DNA of 64,000 nt, from contig NZ_RBZU01000008.1 in the NCBI RefSeq assembly GCF_003628125.1, positions 121,748-185,747 on the forward strand. Reading direction: 5' to 3'. Both the position numbers and the translations under genes were made by a program. The notes beneath the pieces are model-generated. The model was not told where the DNA came from. It was given only the letters and a program-made list of their open reading frames with translations, and did no database searches. Below, in pieces: positions 1 to 8,055 of this stretch. The stretch's first letter is position 1, and the number at the start of each line of letters is the position of its first letter. The DNA is from Pararobbsia silviterrae. Its GTDB lineage: Bacteria > Pseudomonadota > Gammaproteobacteria > Burkholderiales > Burkholderiaceae.

Positions 1-9
1 CGGCCTCGC

Positions 10-1692
10 CTAGACCGGTGCGCCCGCGCGTTCCGCGTCGGCGAAGCGCGCGGTCGCGCTCAGCACCGCGAGCACCGACGCCGTAATGATGTTCGGATGC
101 TTGCCCACGCCGAAGCGGGAGCCCGGTACGCCCGGCCACACCGTTTCGACGATCGCCATCGCCGAGGCGTCCGCGCCCGTGCTCAGACTGCGCTCTTCAT
201 AGCTGTCGATCCGCAACGGCAGTCCGAGCGCCGTGACGGTGGCCGCGATGGGACCGTTGCCGACGCCGCGGCGCGTGTGCACCGTGCCGTCGGGCGCGAC
301 AAGTTCGATCTCGATGCCCTGACCGTCGGCCGCGTCGAACAAACGGTGGCGCCGATACGTATAGCCGTCGTTGCGCTGCGCGTGCGTCAGATAGGTCTTC
401 TCGAACACCGCCCAGAGCTGTTCGCTTGTGAGTTCGGTCTCGCTCGCATCGGCCAGCTCCTGGACGATCGCGCTGAATTCGATCTGCATGCGGCGCGGCA
501 TCACCACGCCATAGTCGCGCTGCAGCAGGAACGCAATGCCACCCTTGCCCGACTGACTGTTGACGCGCACGATGCTGTCGTACGTGCGTCCGAGGTCGTG
601 CGGATCGAGCGGCAGATACGGCACGCGCCAGATGCCGTCTGGATCCTGAGCGGCGAAGCCCTTGGCGATCGCGTCCTGATGCGAGCCCGAAAACGCCGTG
701 AAAACGAGATCGCCCACATACGGGTGTCGCGGATGAATCGGCAAGGCCGTGCATTCCTCGGCAATCCGCGCGACGGCGGCGATGTCGGAGAAATCGAGTT
801 CGGGCGAGATGCCCTGCGTGTACAGATTCAAGGCCAGCGTCACGAGGTCGAGATTGCCGCTGCGTTCGCCGTTGCCGAACAAACATCCCTCGACACGCTG
901 CGCCCCCGCGAGGATCGCCTGCTCGGCGCATGCGATGCCCGTGCCCCGGTCGTTATGCGGATGCACGGACAGCACGATATGCTCGCGGCGTTCGAGCCGC
1001 CGATGCATCCATTCGATCTGATCGGCGAAAACGTTGGCCGTGGTCACTTCGACCGTCGTCGGCAGATTCACGATCATGGGCCGTTGCGGTCCCGCATCCC
1101 ACGCGCGGATCGCGGCATTGCAGACCGCGAGCGAAACGTCGAGCTCCGCCATGCAGAACGTCTCCGGCGAATACTGGAGCACCCATTCCGTTTGCGGATG
1201 CTGCGCGATCAACTTGCGGAACAGGCCGATATGATGTTCGACCAGTTCGATGATCTGCGGCACGCTCATGCCGAACACGATCTCGCGCCAGGCAGGTGCG
1301 ATCGCGTTATAGAAATGCACGATCACGCGACGCGCGCCCTGGACACTGCGCACGGTTTCCTCGATCAGATCCTCGCGCAACTGCGTGATGACCATCGGGG
1401 TCACGTCATCGGGTATCCGGTTCGTGTCGATCAGATGCCGCACGACTTCGAAGTCGGTGCGTGACGCGGAAGGAAATCCGACTTCGATTTCCTTGAAGCC
1501 GATGCGCACGAGCTCATCGAACAAGCGCAGCTTGCGCTCGCGATTCATCGGTTCGAACAGCGCCTGATTGCCGTCGCGCAGATCGGTCGACAACCAGACC
1601 GGCGCATGGGTCAGCGTGCGCGACGGCCATTGCCGATCCGGCATCTCGATGACGGGATGGGCGCGATATTTATTGGAAGGATGGGCCAGCAT
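10..1692 (-). CDS. leuA: 2-isopropylmalate synthase (LeuA, type 2)
   Basis: Catalyses the first committed step of leucine synthesis, condensing acetyl-CoA with 2-oxoisovalerate in the cytoplasm. The N-terminal HMGL-like TIM barrel shows the DLRDGNQAL metal and catalytic motif (about residue 43), the HPHNDRGTG metal-ligand histidines (about residue 250) and NGERSGN. The C-terminal part from about residue 420 matches the LeuA allosteric domain. The length, 560 aa, is that of the type 2 family. I chose the ATG at 1692 because GAGG lies 5 nt upstream; a TTG five codons earlier (1707) would place that GAGG inside the gene. The upstream leader carries overlapping inverted repeats and short Leu-rich frames, suggesting attenuation. 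The gene stands alone here, with no leuB, leuC or leuD in the window. The family assignment is firm. Confidence 0.95.
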   Translation of the reverse strand: MLAHPSNKYRAHPVIEMPDRQWPSRTLTHAPVWLSTDLRDGNQALFEPMNRERKLRLFDELVRIGFKEIEVGFPSASRTDFEVVRHLIDTNRIPDDVTPMVITQLREDLIEETVRSVQGARRVIVHFYNAIAPAWREIVFGMSVPQIIELVEHHIGLFRKLIAQHPQTEWVLQYSPETFCMAELDVSLAVCNAAIRAWDAGPQRPMIVNLPTTVEVTTANVFADQIEWMHRRLERREHIVLSVHPHNDRGTGIACAEQAILAGAQRVEGCLFGNGERSGNLDLVTLALNLYTQGISPELDFSDIAAVARIAEECTALPIHPRHPYVGDLVFTAFSGSHQDAIAKGFAAQDPDGIWRVPYLPLDPHDLGRTYDSIVRVNSQSGKGGIAFLLQRDYGVVMPRRMQIEFSAIVQELADASETELTSEQLWAVFEKTYLTHAQRNDGYTYRRHRLFDAADGQGIEIELVAPDGTVHTRRGVGNGPIAATVTALGLPLRIDSYEERSLSTGADASAMAIVETVWPGVPGSRFGVGKHPNIITASVLAVLSATARFADAERAGAPV

Positions 1693-1720
1693 AAAAACCT
1701 CGAACAAGGGATCGGAAACA

Positions 1721-1921
1721 CCTGATTCCCCTGCTTGAACGAAGCTGGCCGAGGTCGGGGTCAGGGGGAATCAGGATGGGTCTCGACGCAGACGAACGCG
1801 TCCGGACCCCGACCAGGGATCAGACGTAGTAGCGACCGCGAAAGGACCGGAAAAGCGCGCATGAGCGTGGGAAGAAACAGCATCGTCGAATGCGACTATA
1901 AGCTTGACCGCGGGTGTCCAT
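1721..1921 (-). promoter_or_regulatory. leuA leader with two crossing inverted repeats, attenuator-like
   Basis: Two perfect or near-perfect inverted repeats interleave in the 5' leader of leuA. One pairs 1753-1762 with 1805-1814 (10 bp, perfect). The other pairs 1721-1733 with 1762-1775 (13 bp with one bulged G). Because the arms cross, the two helices cannot nest and are most simply read as alternative structures, as in amino-acid attenuators. The helix nearer the gene is followed by a weak U-containing stretch. Short leader reading frames lie upstream (see the next entry). The attenuation role is inference. Confidence 0.5.
1761..1883 (-). CDS. candidate leucine-rich leader peptide of leuA
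   Basis: A 40-codon frame runs into the first hairpin of the leuA leader. It starts MLFLPTLMRAFPVL, continues SRSLLRLIPGRG, and has seven leucines in the first 21 codons, including a tandem CTA-CTA (1827-1832), rare codons in such GC-rich DNA. Tandem CUA codons are the stalling signal in the enterobacterial leu leader. No clear ribosome binding site precedes it. An overlapping 33-codon frame (1820-1921) ends in RGRYYV with its stop immediately before the first hairpin arm, which suits ribosome-controlled switching better. I cannot decide which frame, if either, is translated. Confidence 0.3.
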   Translation of the reverse strand: MLFLPTLMRAFPVLSRSLLRLIPGRGPDAFVCVETHPDSP

Positions 1922-1975
1922 CTACAAAACAATAGACATCTTCTTTAGCGAAATGGTCATTCGGAACACGGCACC

Positions 1976-2788
1976 ATGAAGCGCGCTTCTTTGTCCGGCG
2001 ACACACGGCGGCTCGATCTGTCGGGTCACGAGTCTTCCGATCGGCCCGTGACGGGCGTGGTGGCGCGCTATACGGCGGGTCAAGTCGTGCCCGAGCATGC
2101 GCATCGTCGCGGACATCTGCTCTACGCGGCCGAAGGCGTCTTGCGCGTCGAGGCGGCCACGGGTCGCTGGCTGGTGCCGCCGACGGCGGCCGTCTGGTTG
2201 CGGGCGGGTGTGCCGCATCGGCTTGTCATGCCGGTCGCCGTCGAGGTCCACGGCGTGTTTATCGACGAACACACGGCGAAGGGTCTGCCGCCCGTTGACG
2301 GCGTGTTCCAGATTTCCGCGTTGCTCCGAGCGTTGATCCTCGAATTGACGCGCCTGGACATTCATGCGCCGCCTTCGAAACGCGCCGCGCTTCTGGGTGA
2401 TTTATTCATGGAGGAATTGGGTTTGCAGCGCTCGCTGCCGTTCCATCTTCCGTGGCCGTCCGATCCTCAGATCCAGCAGGTCTGCGACGCGCTCGTCCAT
2501 GATCCGGCCCATTCGGCGGCGGGCGATGCGTGGGCGGCGACGCTGGCCATGAGCACCAAGACCTTTCATCGCCGCTTTCAGAAGAGTACGGGGCTGACCT
2601 TCGGGCGATGGCGTCAGCAGATGCGGCTGATGTCGTCGATGACATTGCTGCTCGAAGGCGCGCCGATCACGCAGGTTGCGCTCGGCAGCGGATACGAAAG
2701 TCATAGCGCCTATGCCGTGGCCTTCAAGAAGCAGTTCGGCATGCCGCCGTCCGAATTCTTTACGTCGGGCCCGCGCCGCGAGGCGTAG
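1976..2788 (+). CDS. AraC-family transcriptional regulator (cupin sensor + HTH)
   Basis: A 270-residue AraC/XylS regulator. Residues about 20-100 form a cupin-like sensor with the typical HAHRRGHLLYAAEG segment, where His-rich positions form the ligand or metal pocket. Residues about 165-262 carry the two helix-turn-helix units, seen in the stretches STKTFHRRFQKSTG and ITQVALGSGYESHSAYAVAFKKQFG. It is divergent from leuA, with about 280 bp between the two starts, but nothing shows that it controls leuA. No downstream operon partner is present, since the next gene is on the other strand. The effector is unknown. The family call is secure from the C-terminal domain. Confidence 0.85.
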   Translation: MKRASLSGDTRRLDLSGHESSDRPVTGVVARYTAGQVVPEHAHRRGHLLYAAEGVLRVEAATGRWLVPPTAAVWLRAGVPHRLVMPVAVEVHGVFIDEHTAKGLPPVDGVFQISALLRALILELTRLDIHAPPSKRAALLGDLFMEELGLQRSLPFHLPWPSDPQIQQVCDALVHDPAHSAAGDAWAATLAMSTKTFHRRFQKSTGLTFGRWRQQMRLMSSMTLLLEGAPITQVALGSGYESHSAYAVAFKKQFGMPPSEFFTSGPRREA

Positions 2789-2928
2789 CCGCGTCTTTCG
2801 GGCGTTGTATGGCGATGCCATCGCGTCGCGGCGTCGCGTCGCGTCGTGACTTCGTGACTTCGGCGTCGGCGGCGTCGCTTCGGCTCATACGACCGAGGTA
2901 TCGTATCGTGCGATATCGAGGCGCCGCA

Positions 2929-3996
2929 TCATCGGTCGAGCGATGCGGCGCTCCGGTCATTGAAGGTCAAACGCCACGACGCGGGCGAGACGCCGAAAGC
3001 GCGGCTGAAATGCTGGCGCATCGATACGGCCGATCCGAATCCCGTGACTTCCGCGACGCGCTCGACCGGATAGTGCGTGGTTTCAAGCAGGCGTTGCGCC
3101 ATCGATAGTCGTTCGCGCACGAGCCATGCGTTGACCGTCGTGCCGGTGAGCTGACGGAAATGGCGTGTGAACGTGCGTCGGCTCATATGGGATCGCTCGG
3201 CTAACGCGTCGAGCGTATGCGTCTGCGCGAGGTTTGCGCGGATCCAGTCGAGCATGGCCGTGAGTTTCGAATCCTTGGGCGTCGAAGGGATCGGCAGTTC
3301 GACGAATTGGGTTTGACCGCCTTGCCGGTGCGGCGAGACGACGAGCCGCCGCGCGACTTTGTTGGCGGCCTCGCTGCCGTAGCGTTGACGCAGCATATGC
3401 AGACAGCAATCGATGCCGGCCGCTGAGCCCGCCGAGGTCAGGATCGTGCCGTCTTCGACGTAGAGCACGTCGGGAAGCAGCGCGACCGACGGGTAGCGCG
3501 ACGCGAAGTCGCTTGCGTAGGCCCAATGCGTCGTGGCCTTGCGGCCGTCGAGCAGACCCGCGGCGGCCAGCACATAGGCGCCCAGACACAGGCCGACCAG
3601 CTGCGCGCCGCGGCGATGCGCGGCCACGAGTTCGCGCAGCAAGCGCGCGGGCGGACGCTCGGCGGGGTCGCGCCAGGTCGGCACGATGATCGTGTCGGCG
3701 GTGCGCAGCGCCGCGATGCCGTGGCGCGCAACGATCTCGAAGCCGGCCGTCGTGCGCAACGGACCGGGCTCGGCCGCGCAGACTTTGAGCGTATGCGCGG
3801 GTTCTCCCGGGACCTGATCGCCGAGCGTAATGCAGGGGACCGACAGATGGAACGGGCTCATCTGATCGAAGGCGACGACGGCGAAGATGGGCCCGGGAAT
3901 GGGCTTGGCCGTCGGCTTGGACGTCGGCTTGGGCATTGGCTTGGAATCAAGTCCGGAAATGGGCCTGGAAATAGACCGAGACACGAGCCGGGACAT
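2929..3996 (-). CDS. GlxA-type regulator: DJ-1/PfpI domain + AraC HTH
   Basis: A 355-residue GlxA/FtrA-like transcription factor. An N-terminal DJ-1/PfpI-type glutamine-amidotransferase-like domain (about residues 36-205) contains the nucleophile-elbow segment LVGLCLGAYVLAAAG. It is followed by an AraC DNA-binding domain (about 240-345; SHMSRRTFTRHFRQLTG, RVAEVTGFGSAVSMRQHFSR). The amidotransferase-like part normally acts as a sensor, not an enzyme. The first about 36 residues are a repetitive Lys/Pro/Ser stretch (KPMPKPTSKPTAKPIPGP) encoded by degenerate repeats at about 3890-3965. A start nearer the folded domain is possible but no better ATG with a ribosome site is evident. It is divergent from the cysteine hydrolase at 4126, a likely target. 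Confidence 0.88.
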   Translation of the reverse strand: MSRLVSRSISRPISGLDSKPMPKPTSKPTAKPIPGPIFAVVAFDQMSPFHLSVPCITLGDQVPGEPAHTLKVCAAEPGPLRTTAGFEIVARHGIAALRTADTIIVPTWRDPAERPPARLLRELVAAHRRGAQLVGLCLGAYVLAAAGLLDGRKATTHWAYASDFASRYPSVALLPDVLYVEDGTILTSAGSAAGIDCCLHMLRQRYGSEAANKVARRLVVSPHRQGGQTQFVELPIPSTPKDSKLTAMLDWIRANLAQTHTLDALAERSHMSRRTFTRHFRQLTGTTVNAWLVRERLSMAQRLLETTHYPVERVAEVTGFGSAVSMRQHFSRAFGVSPASWRLTFNDRSAASLDR

Positions 3997-4125
3997 GGGC
4001 GCTCCGTGGACGATGCGGATGGCCCGATCATATCGCTATCTGGCGCATGGGCCACTCGCGGTTCGCGTCGCCGGACGTCATGATGCAATCCTGCATGCAT
4101 CGTGCATTCAATCAAGGACACCACC

Positions 4126-4659
4126 ATGGCTCATGAAAAGCGCGCGCTCGTCGTCATCGATCTACAGAACGATTATTTTCCGGAGGGCGCATTTCCGCTT
4201 TGGCACGCCGAGGAAACGTTGACGCAAGTCGAGCGTGCGATCGCACAAGCGAACGCGCGGGGGATTCCGGTCGTGCTCGTTCAGCACGTCGCGCGCGGGA
4301 CCTCGGGCGGCTTTCTGGTCGAGAACACGACGGGCGTCGAGATTCACCCGCGTATTCGCGCGGCCGCACCGGATGCGCCGGTTGTCGAGAAAGCGTTTGC
4401 CGATGGCTTCTGGAAGACGCAGCTCGATGATACGTTGCAGCGGCTCGGTGTCGAATCGCTGCTCGTGTGCGGCATGATGACGCAGAACTGCGTCACGCAT
4501 ACGGCCATATCGAAGACTGCGGAGCGGTACGCGGTGACGGTCTTGCCCGACTGCTGCACGACGGTCAGCGAAATCATTCACAAGATCGCGATCGGCGCGT
4601 TATCGACGCGCGTGTCGCTCGTGCCGTCGACGGAGGCGCTCGGCGAGCTCGCTGTGTGA
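4126..4659 (+). CDS. isochorismatase-family cysteine hydrolase
   Basis: A 177-residue hydrolase of the isochorismatase-like superfamily. The catalytic triad is visible: Asp in VVIDLQNDYF (about residue 12), Lys in VVEKAFADGF (about 92), and Cys in the MTQNCVTHTA segment (about 126). The Cys marks the nicotinamidase/amidohydrolase branch. The start at 4126 is preferred over an in-frame ATG at 4102 because AAGGA lies 8 nt upstream. The substrate is not identifiable and could be an N-carbamoyl compound, amide or other small molecule. It is divergently transcribed from the GlxA-type regulator, a common arrangement in which the regulator senses a related amide or amine. Confidence 0.88.
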   Translation: MAHEKRALVVIDLQNDYFPEGAFPLWHAEETLTQVERAIAQANARGIPVVLVQHVARGTSGGFLVENTTGVEIHPRIRAAAPDAPVVEKAFADGFWKTQLDDTLQRLGVESLLVCGMMTQNCVTHTAISKTAERYAVTVLPDCCTTVSEIIHKIAIGALSTRVSLVPSTEALGELAV

Positions 4660-4773
4660 CGCGTGATGCGTAATGGGTTGTAACAGTGCGCGACGCGCGG
4701 ATCGCGTGCGAGATAGTGGGCTGTAGAGCGCGCGTGCTAGATTCGCCGCACTACGCAATGCGCGCGAATAACA

Positions 4774-6018
4774 ATGCATACGAAAAAGCCGATCCGTGAA
4801 CGAGTGATTCGGGGTTGTATCGTTCTGTTGCTTGCCATGGCGCATGGGACCGGTGTGTCCGATGCGTGGGCCAATGTGGGGGATGGATCGAACGACGCGG
4901 CGCATGGCGCGCTCGGCGCGGCGTCCAACGACGCGACAACGCCCGCTGTGGCCGCTCCGAGTGCTGCGATCGGACTGCCGGGCGCAACGCTTGCGCTGCC
5001 CGCAGCGTCTGCGGCAGGGATCCCGACGCTGCAACAATCGATCCTCACCGGTACGTTGCCGAGCGCCGATGCCGCCAAGGATCCGGCCAAGGCCGAGATG
5101 TTCATGCGCCTGGCGCGCCGCTTTCATGACGATCCGGACATTTCGCGGATGCTCGCGGACAAGTCTGCCGCATCGCCGTTTGCCGGGAAAAATGTATTCG
5201 CGGTCGGTACCTTTTTCATCGACGCATTGCTGCGCGTGTCCGCCGAGGATCGCTACACGTTGTACACGGTGAACGCCAAGATGTTCGACACGCCGTCTGT
5301 GACGTGCAATCCCGCGCAGCCGTTCGCCATCGCCAATGTCAAAGCGTTCCTGGCCTTGTCCGACAGTGACGCGAGCCGGATGCTCGATGTCCTGTTCGAC
5401 ATGTTCAAGCAGGCTGCGCTGCAGACGCCGACCGTGTCGGTGACGCCCGAGCAGCGTAAGCAAGCCGCGCAAGCGCTCGGCAACCGCGTGCAGGATCTTC
5501 TCAAGAGCGATCCCGACGGCACGCGCGAAATCGCCTCCCTGCTCGTGGATCCGTTGAGCGCCCCGCCCGAGGCGCGTTGTCTGGCGCAACAGATGCGCGT
5601 GCGGGCTGTGCTGGCGACGCCTGAACCGTATCGCGATTGGGCCATCGTGGCCCAGATCGAACAGCTCAAGGTCGGTCTTGCCGCGATATCGCAGTTCGGC
5701 GCGCTGGCGGCGAGGCCCTCATCGATGCCGCCGCCGGGGCGGCCCGTGGATTTCATGACGGCCGTGCAGCGACGCGTGCGAGCGAATATGCACTTTACGG
5801 CGCAGTCGAGCGATCTCGCGACCACGGTCGACATCAATTGCACGCGCGACGGTAATCTGCAGTCGGTCAGCGTGACGCAATCGAGCGGCAATGCCGATTG
5901 GGATCGGGCGGTCCTCGCCGCGGTGCGCGCATCCGACCCGATGCCGCGCGATACGAATGGCGTCACTCCGACGGAATTCCGTGTCGTGATCCGCTCACGT
6001 GACGAGCCGGTGAACTAG
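4774..6018 (+). CDS. exported protein with TonB C-terminal domain
   Basis: A 414-residue protein starting with a signal peptide or N-terminal membrane anchor (hydrophobic IVLLLAMAHG; possible cleavage after residues 30-35). Next come an Ala/Ser/Thr-rich low-complexity segment (about 40-85) and a largely helical middle. The end (about 310-412) resembles the TonB C-terminal domain: FMTAVQRRVRANMHF, TTVDINCTRDGNLQSVSV, NADWDRAVLAAVRASDPMP, EFRVVIRSRD. Classical TonB has a Pro-rich spacer and partner ExbB/ExbD genes; neither is seen. It lies next to siderophore uptake genes but converges on them. Delivery of energy to the neighbouring receptor is an inference. A cell-envelope protein that merely reuses the fold is the alternative. 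Confidence 0.7.
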   Translation: MHTKKPIRERVIRGCIVLLLAMAHGTGVSDAWANVGDGSNDAAHGALGAASNDATTPAVAAPSAAIGLPGATLALPAASAAGIPTLQQSILTGTLPSADAAKDPAKAEMFMRLARRFHDDPDISRMLADKSAASPFAGKNVFAVGTFFIDALLRVSAEDRYTLYTVNAKMFDTPSVTCNPAQPFAIANVKAFLALSDSDASRMLDVLFDMFKQAALQTPTVSVTPEQRKQAAQALGNRVQDLLKSDPDGTREIASLLVDPLSAPPEARCLAQQMRVRAVLATPEPYRDWAIVAQIEQLKVGLAAISQFGALAARPSSMPPPGRPVDFMTAVQRRVRANMHFTAQSSDLATTVDINCTRDGNLQSVSVTQSSGNADWDRAVLAAVRASDPMPRDTNGVTPTEFRVVIRSRDEPVN

Positions 6019-6036
6019 CGCGCGCCACGTTCTCCG

Positions 6037-8055
6037 TTAGCGCCGCAGCAGCCACACGAGGTAGGGACCGCCGATCAACGAGGCAAGCAGCCCTGAAGGC
6101 AATTGCTGCGGAAAGATCATGTTTCGCCCGGCCCAATCGGCGAACACCATGATGACCGCTCCGATCAAGGCTGCCCCGATGAGTTGCGAGCGCGCTTTCG
6201 AAAGCCCGATGAGCCGCGCGATATGCGGCGCGAGCAGGCCGACGAACGACAACGGTCCCACGACGATCGTCGCCCCCGCCGTCGCGAGCGCCGCGATCAC
6301 GAGCAGCACGCCTTGCGCGCGCCGGCTGTTGACGCCGAGGCCGTCGGCGATCGTCGTGCCGAGCGGCAGAATATCGAGCCAGCGCGCACACGAGGCGGCG
6401 GCGACGAGCGCGAGCACGGCGGCGAGCGCGACGCACGAGGCAAGCGCGGGCTCGATCAGATACGTCGATCCCATCGTTAGACTGCGCAGCAAAGACGCAT
6501 AAGCGCTGCCGTGCGCCATCACGATGCCGATCGCGGATTGCGACAACGCGGCGAGCGCGACGCCCGCAAGCAGCATCGGTTGCGCGGAAAACCGGCTGCG
6601 CCGCGCGAACACGATCAGCGCGACGAGACCGCACAGCGATCCCGCGAGCGATGCACTGACCAGACCGCCCGTCGAGAGCGTGCTCGTGACCATCGTCGCG
6701 ACAAGGACGCCGAGCATCGCCGCGCCGCTGACCCCGAGCAGTTCGGGGCTCGCCATCGGATTGCCGCTGAGACGTTGAAGCAAGGCGCCCGAGACCGCGA
6801 GCATGATGCCCGCGCCGCATGACGCGACCATCCGCGGCACGCGCCAGTAAGCGACGCTGGTCAGTTCGTGTATCGGGGTCCAGTGCCAGCCGTCGAGCGT
6901 CTGCGCAAAACACAGCGAGACGATCGTCTCGATCGCGAGGACGCCGAGCAGCACCGGGATCACCGCGGAGCAACGCTGCGACACCGAAGGTTCGCTCGAT
7001 ACCGTTCGACCGCGGTCCGCACGGGCGCGATGCATGAGCCACAGCAACAATGGCGCGCCGAACAGCGCGGTCGCCGCACCGGCGGGCAGCGTCGCGCCGG
7101 CGATGTCGGGGATGCATTGGACGACCTGATCGGTCAGCGCGAGCAAGCCCGCGCATGTCAACGGCGCCCAGACGAGTTGATCGCGCAGGCGTCGCGCTCC
7201 GTTCAAACGCGCGAGCGCGGGCGCCGCGAGACCGACGAAGCCGATGACGCCGACGGTGCTGACGACCGATGCACTGAGCGCGACGGCGACCGCGAGGGCA
7301 AGCGGGCGCGTGCAGACGACGCGCAGTCCCAATTGGTTCGCGCCTTCGTCATGGAGCGTGAACAGCGTCAACGGACGCACGAGCCACGCGGCACAGGCGA
7401 TGCCGAAGGCGACCTGCGGCAGCATCCACGCGACGCCGCTCCAGCCGTTCTGACTCAAGGAGCCGGCTCCCCAGATGAAGATCGCGACGAGCGTTCTTTC
7501 ATGCGCGATCGTGAGAACCAGCGCGACCGCGCCGCAATAGAGATTCACGATCATGCCGGCCAGCGCGACGGGCACTGGCGCAAAGCGCTTGCGGCGCGTC
7601 ATGGCGAGCGTCACGAACATCGCGCAGGCCGCGCCGCCGAACGCGATGCCGAATCGCGCGCTTGCGAGCGCCGCAGGCGCCCATATCGCCATGCTCGTCA
7701 ACGCGAGGTTCGCGCCTGCGGACACGCCAAGCGTCAGCGGTTCGGCCAGCGGATTGCGCAGGACTTGTTGAAAGATCGTGCTCGCGAGACCGAGCGCGAG
7801 CCCCGCGAGGATCGATATCGCGAGGCGCGGCAACCACGCGTAGAGCGCGACAAGCGCGTGAATCGTCGCGACCGGCGATGCCGCATGCGGCGAGAACCAC
7901 TCCGATACCGGCAGCGTCAGCGACAGCGAATAGAGCGCCAACACGCCCGTCGCCGCGAAGAGCGCGGCAGGCAGCCGCCACGGCCGGGCATGCCCTTGCA
8001 CAAGATGGGCCGCGGGCGCGTGCGGCAATCGCGTATTTGCATTCATGTGTGTCAT
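6037..8055 (-). CDS. fhuB: FhuB-like iron-siderophore permease (fused FecCD dimer)
   Basis: A 672-residue inner-membrane permease made of two fused FecCD-type halves, as in FhuB, with about 20 hydrophobic segments. The two halves repeat the family signatures: RNPLAEPLTLGVSAGANLAL and later GNPMASPELLGVSGAAMLGV. Each half ends with a coupling-helix region (VIGFVGLAAPALARL; PLSFVGLLAPHIARL) that would contact the ATPase. The start at 8055 overlaps the stop of the upstream fhuD-like gene (ATGA), indicating translational coupling. A longer frame to 8829 overlaps fhuD out of frame and is not coding. It probably imports a ferric hydroxamate siderophore. The partner ATPase FhuC is not encoded nearby. 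Confidence 0.9.
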   Translation of the reverse strand: MTHMNANTRLPHAPAAHLVQGHARPWRLPAALFAATGVLALYSLSLTLPVSEWFSPHAASPVATIHALVALYAWLPRLAISILAGLALGLASTIFQQVLRNPLAEPLTLGVSAGANLALTSMAIWAPAALASARFGIAFGGAACAMFVTLAMTRRKRFAPVPVALAGMIVNLYCGAVALVLTIAHERTLVAIFIWGAGSLSQNGWSGVAWMLPQVAFGIACAAWLVRPLTLFTLHDEGANQLGLRVVCTRPLALAVAVALSASVVSTVGVIGFVGLAAPALARLNGARRLRDQLVWAPLTCAGLLALTDQVVQCIPDIAGATLPAGAATALFGAPLLLWLMHRARADRGRTVSSEPSVSQRCSAVIPVLLGVLAIETIVSLCFAQTLDGWHWTPIHELTSVAYWRVPRMVASCGAGIMLAVSGALLQRLSGNPMASPELLGVSGAAMLGVLVATMVTSTLSTGGLVSASLAGSLCGLVALIVFARRSRFSAQPMLLAGVALAALSQSAIGIVMAHGSAYASLLRSLTMGSTYLIEPALASCVALAAVLALVAAASCARWLDILPLGTTIADGLGVNSRRAQGVLLVIAALATAGATIVVGPLSFVGLLAPHIARLIGLSKARSQLIGAALIGAVIMVFADWAGRNMIFPQQLPSGLLASLIGGPYLVWLLRR

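Noticed and set aside
97-1464. 455-codon plus-strand frame opposite leuA
   Set aside because: It is antisense to a clearly conserved enzyme and its composition is Arg/Ala/His-rich with no domain.
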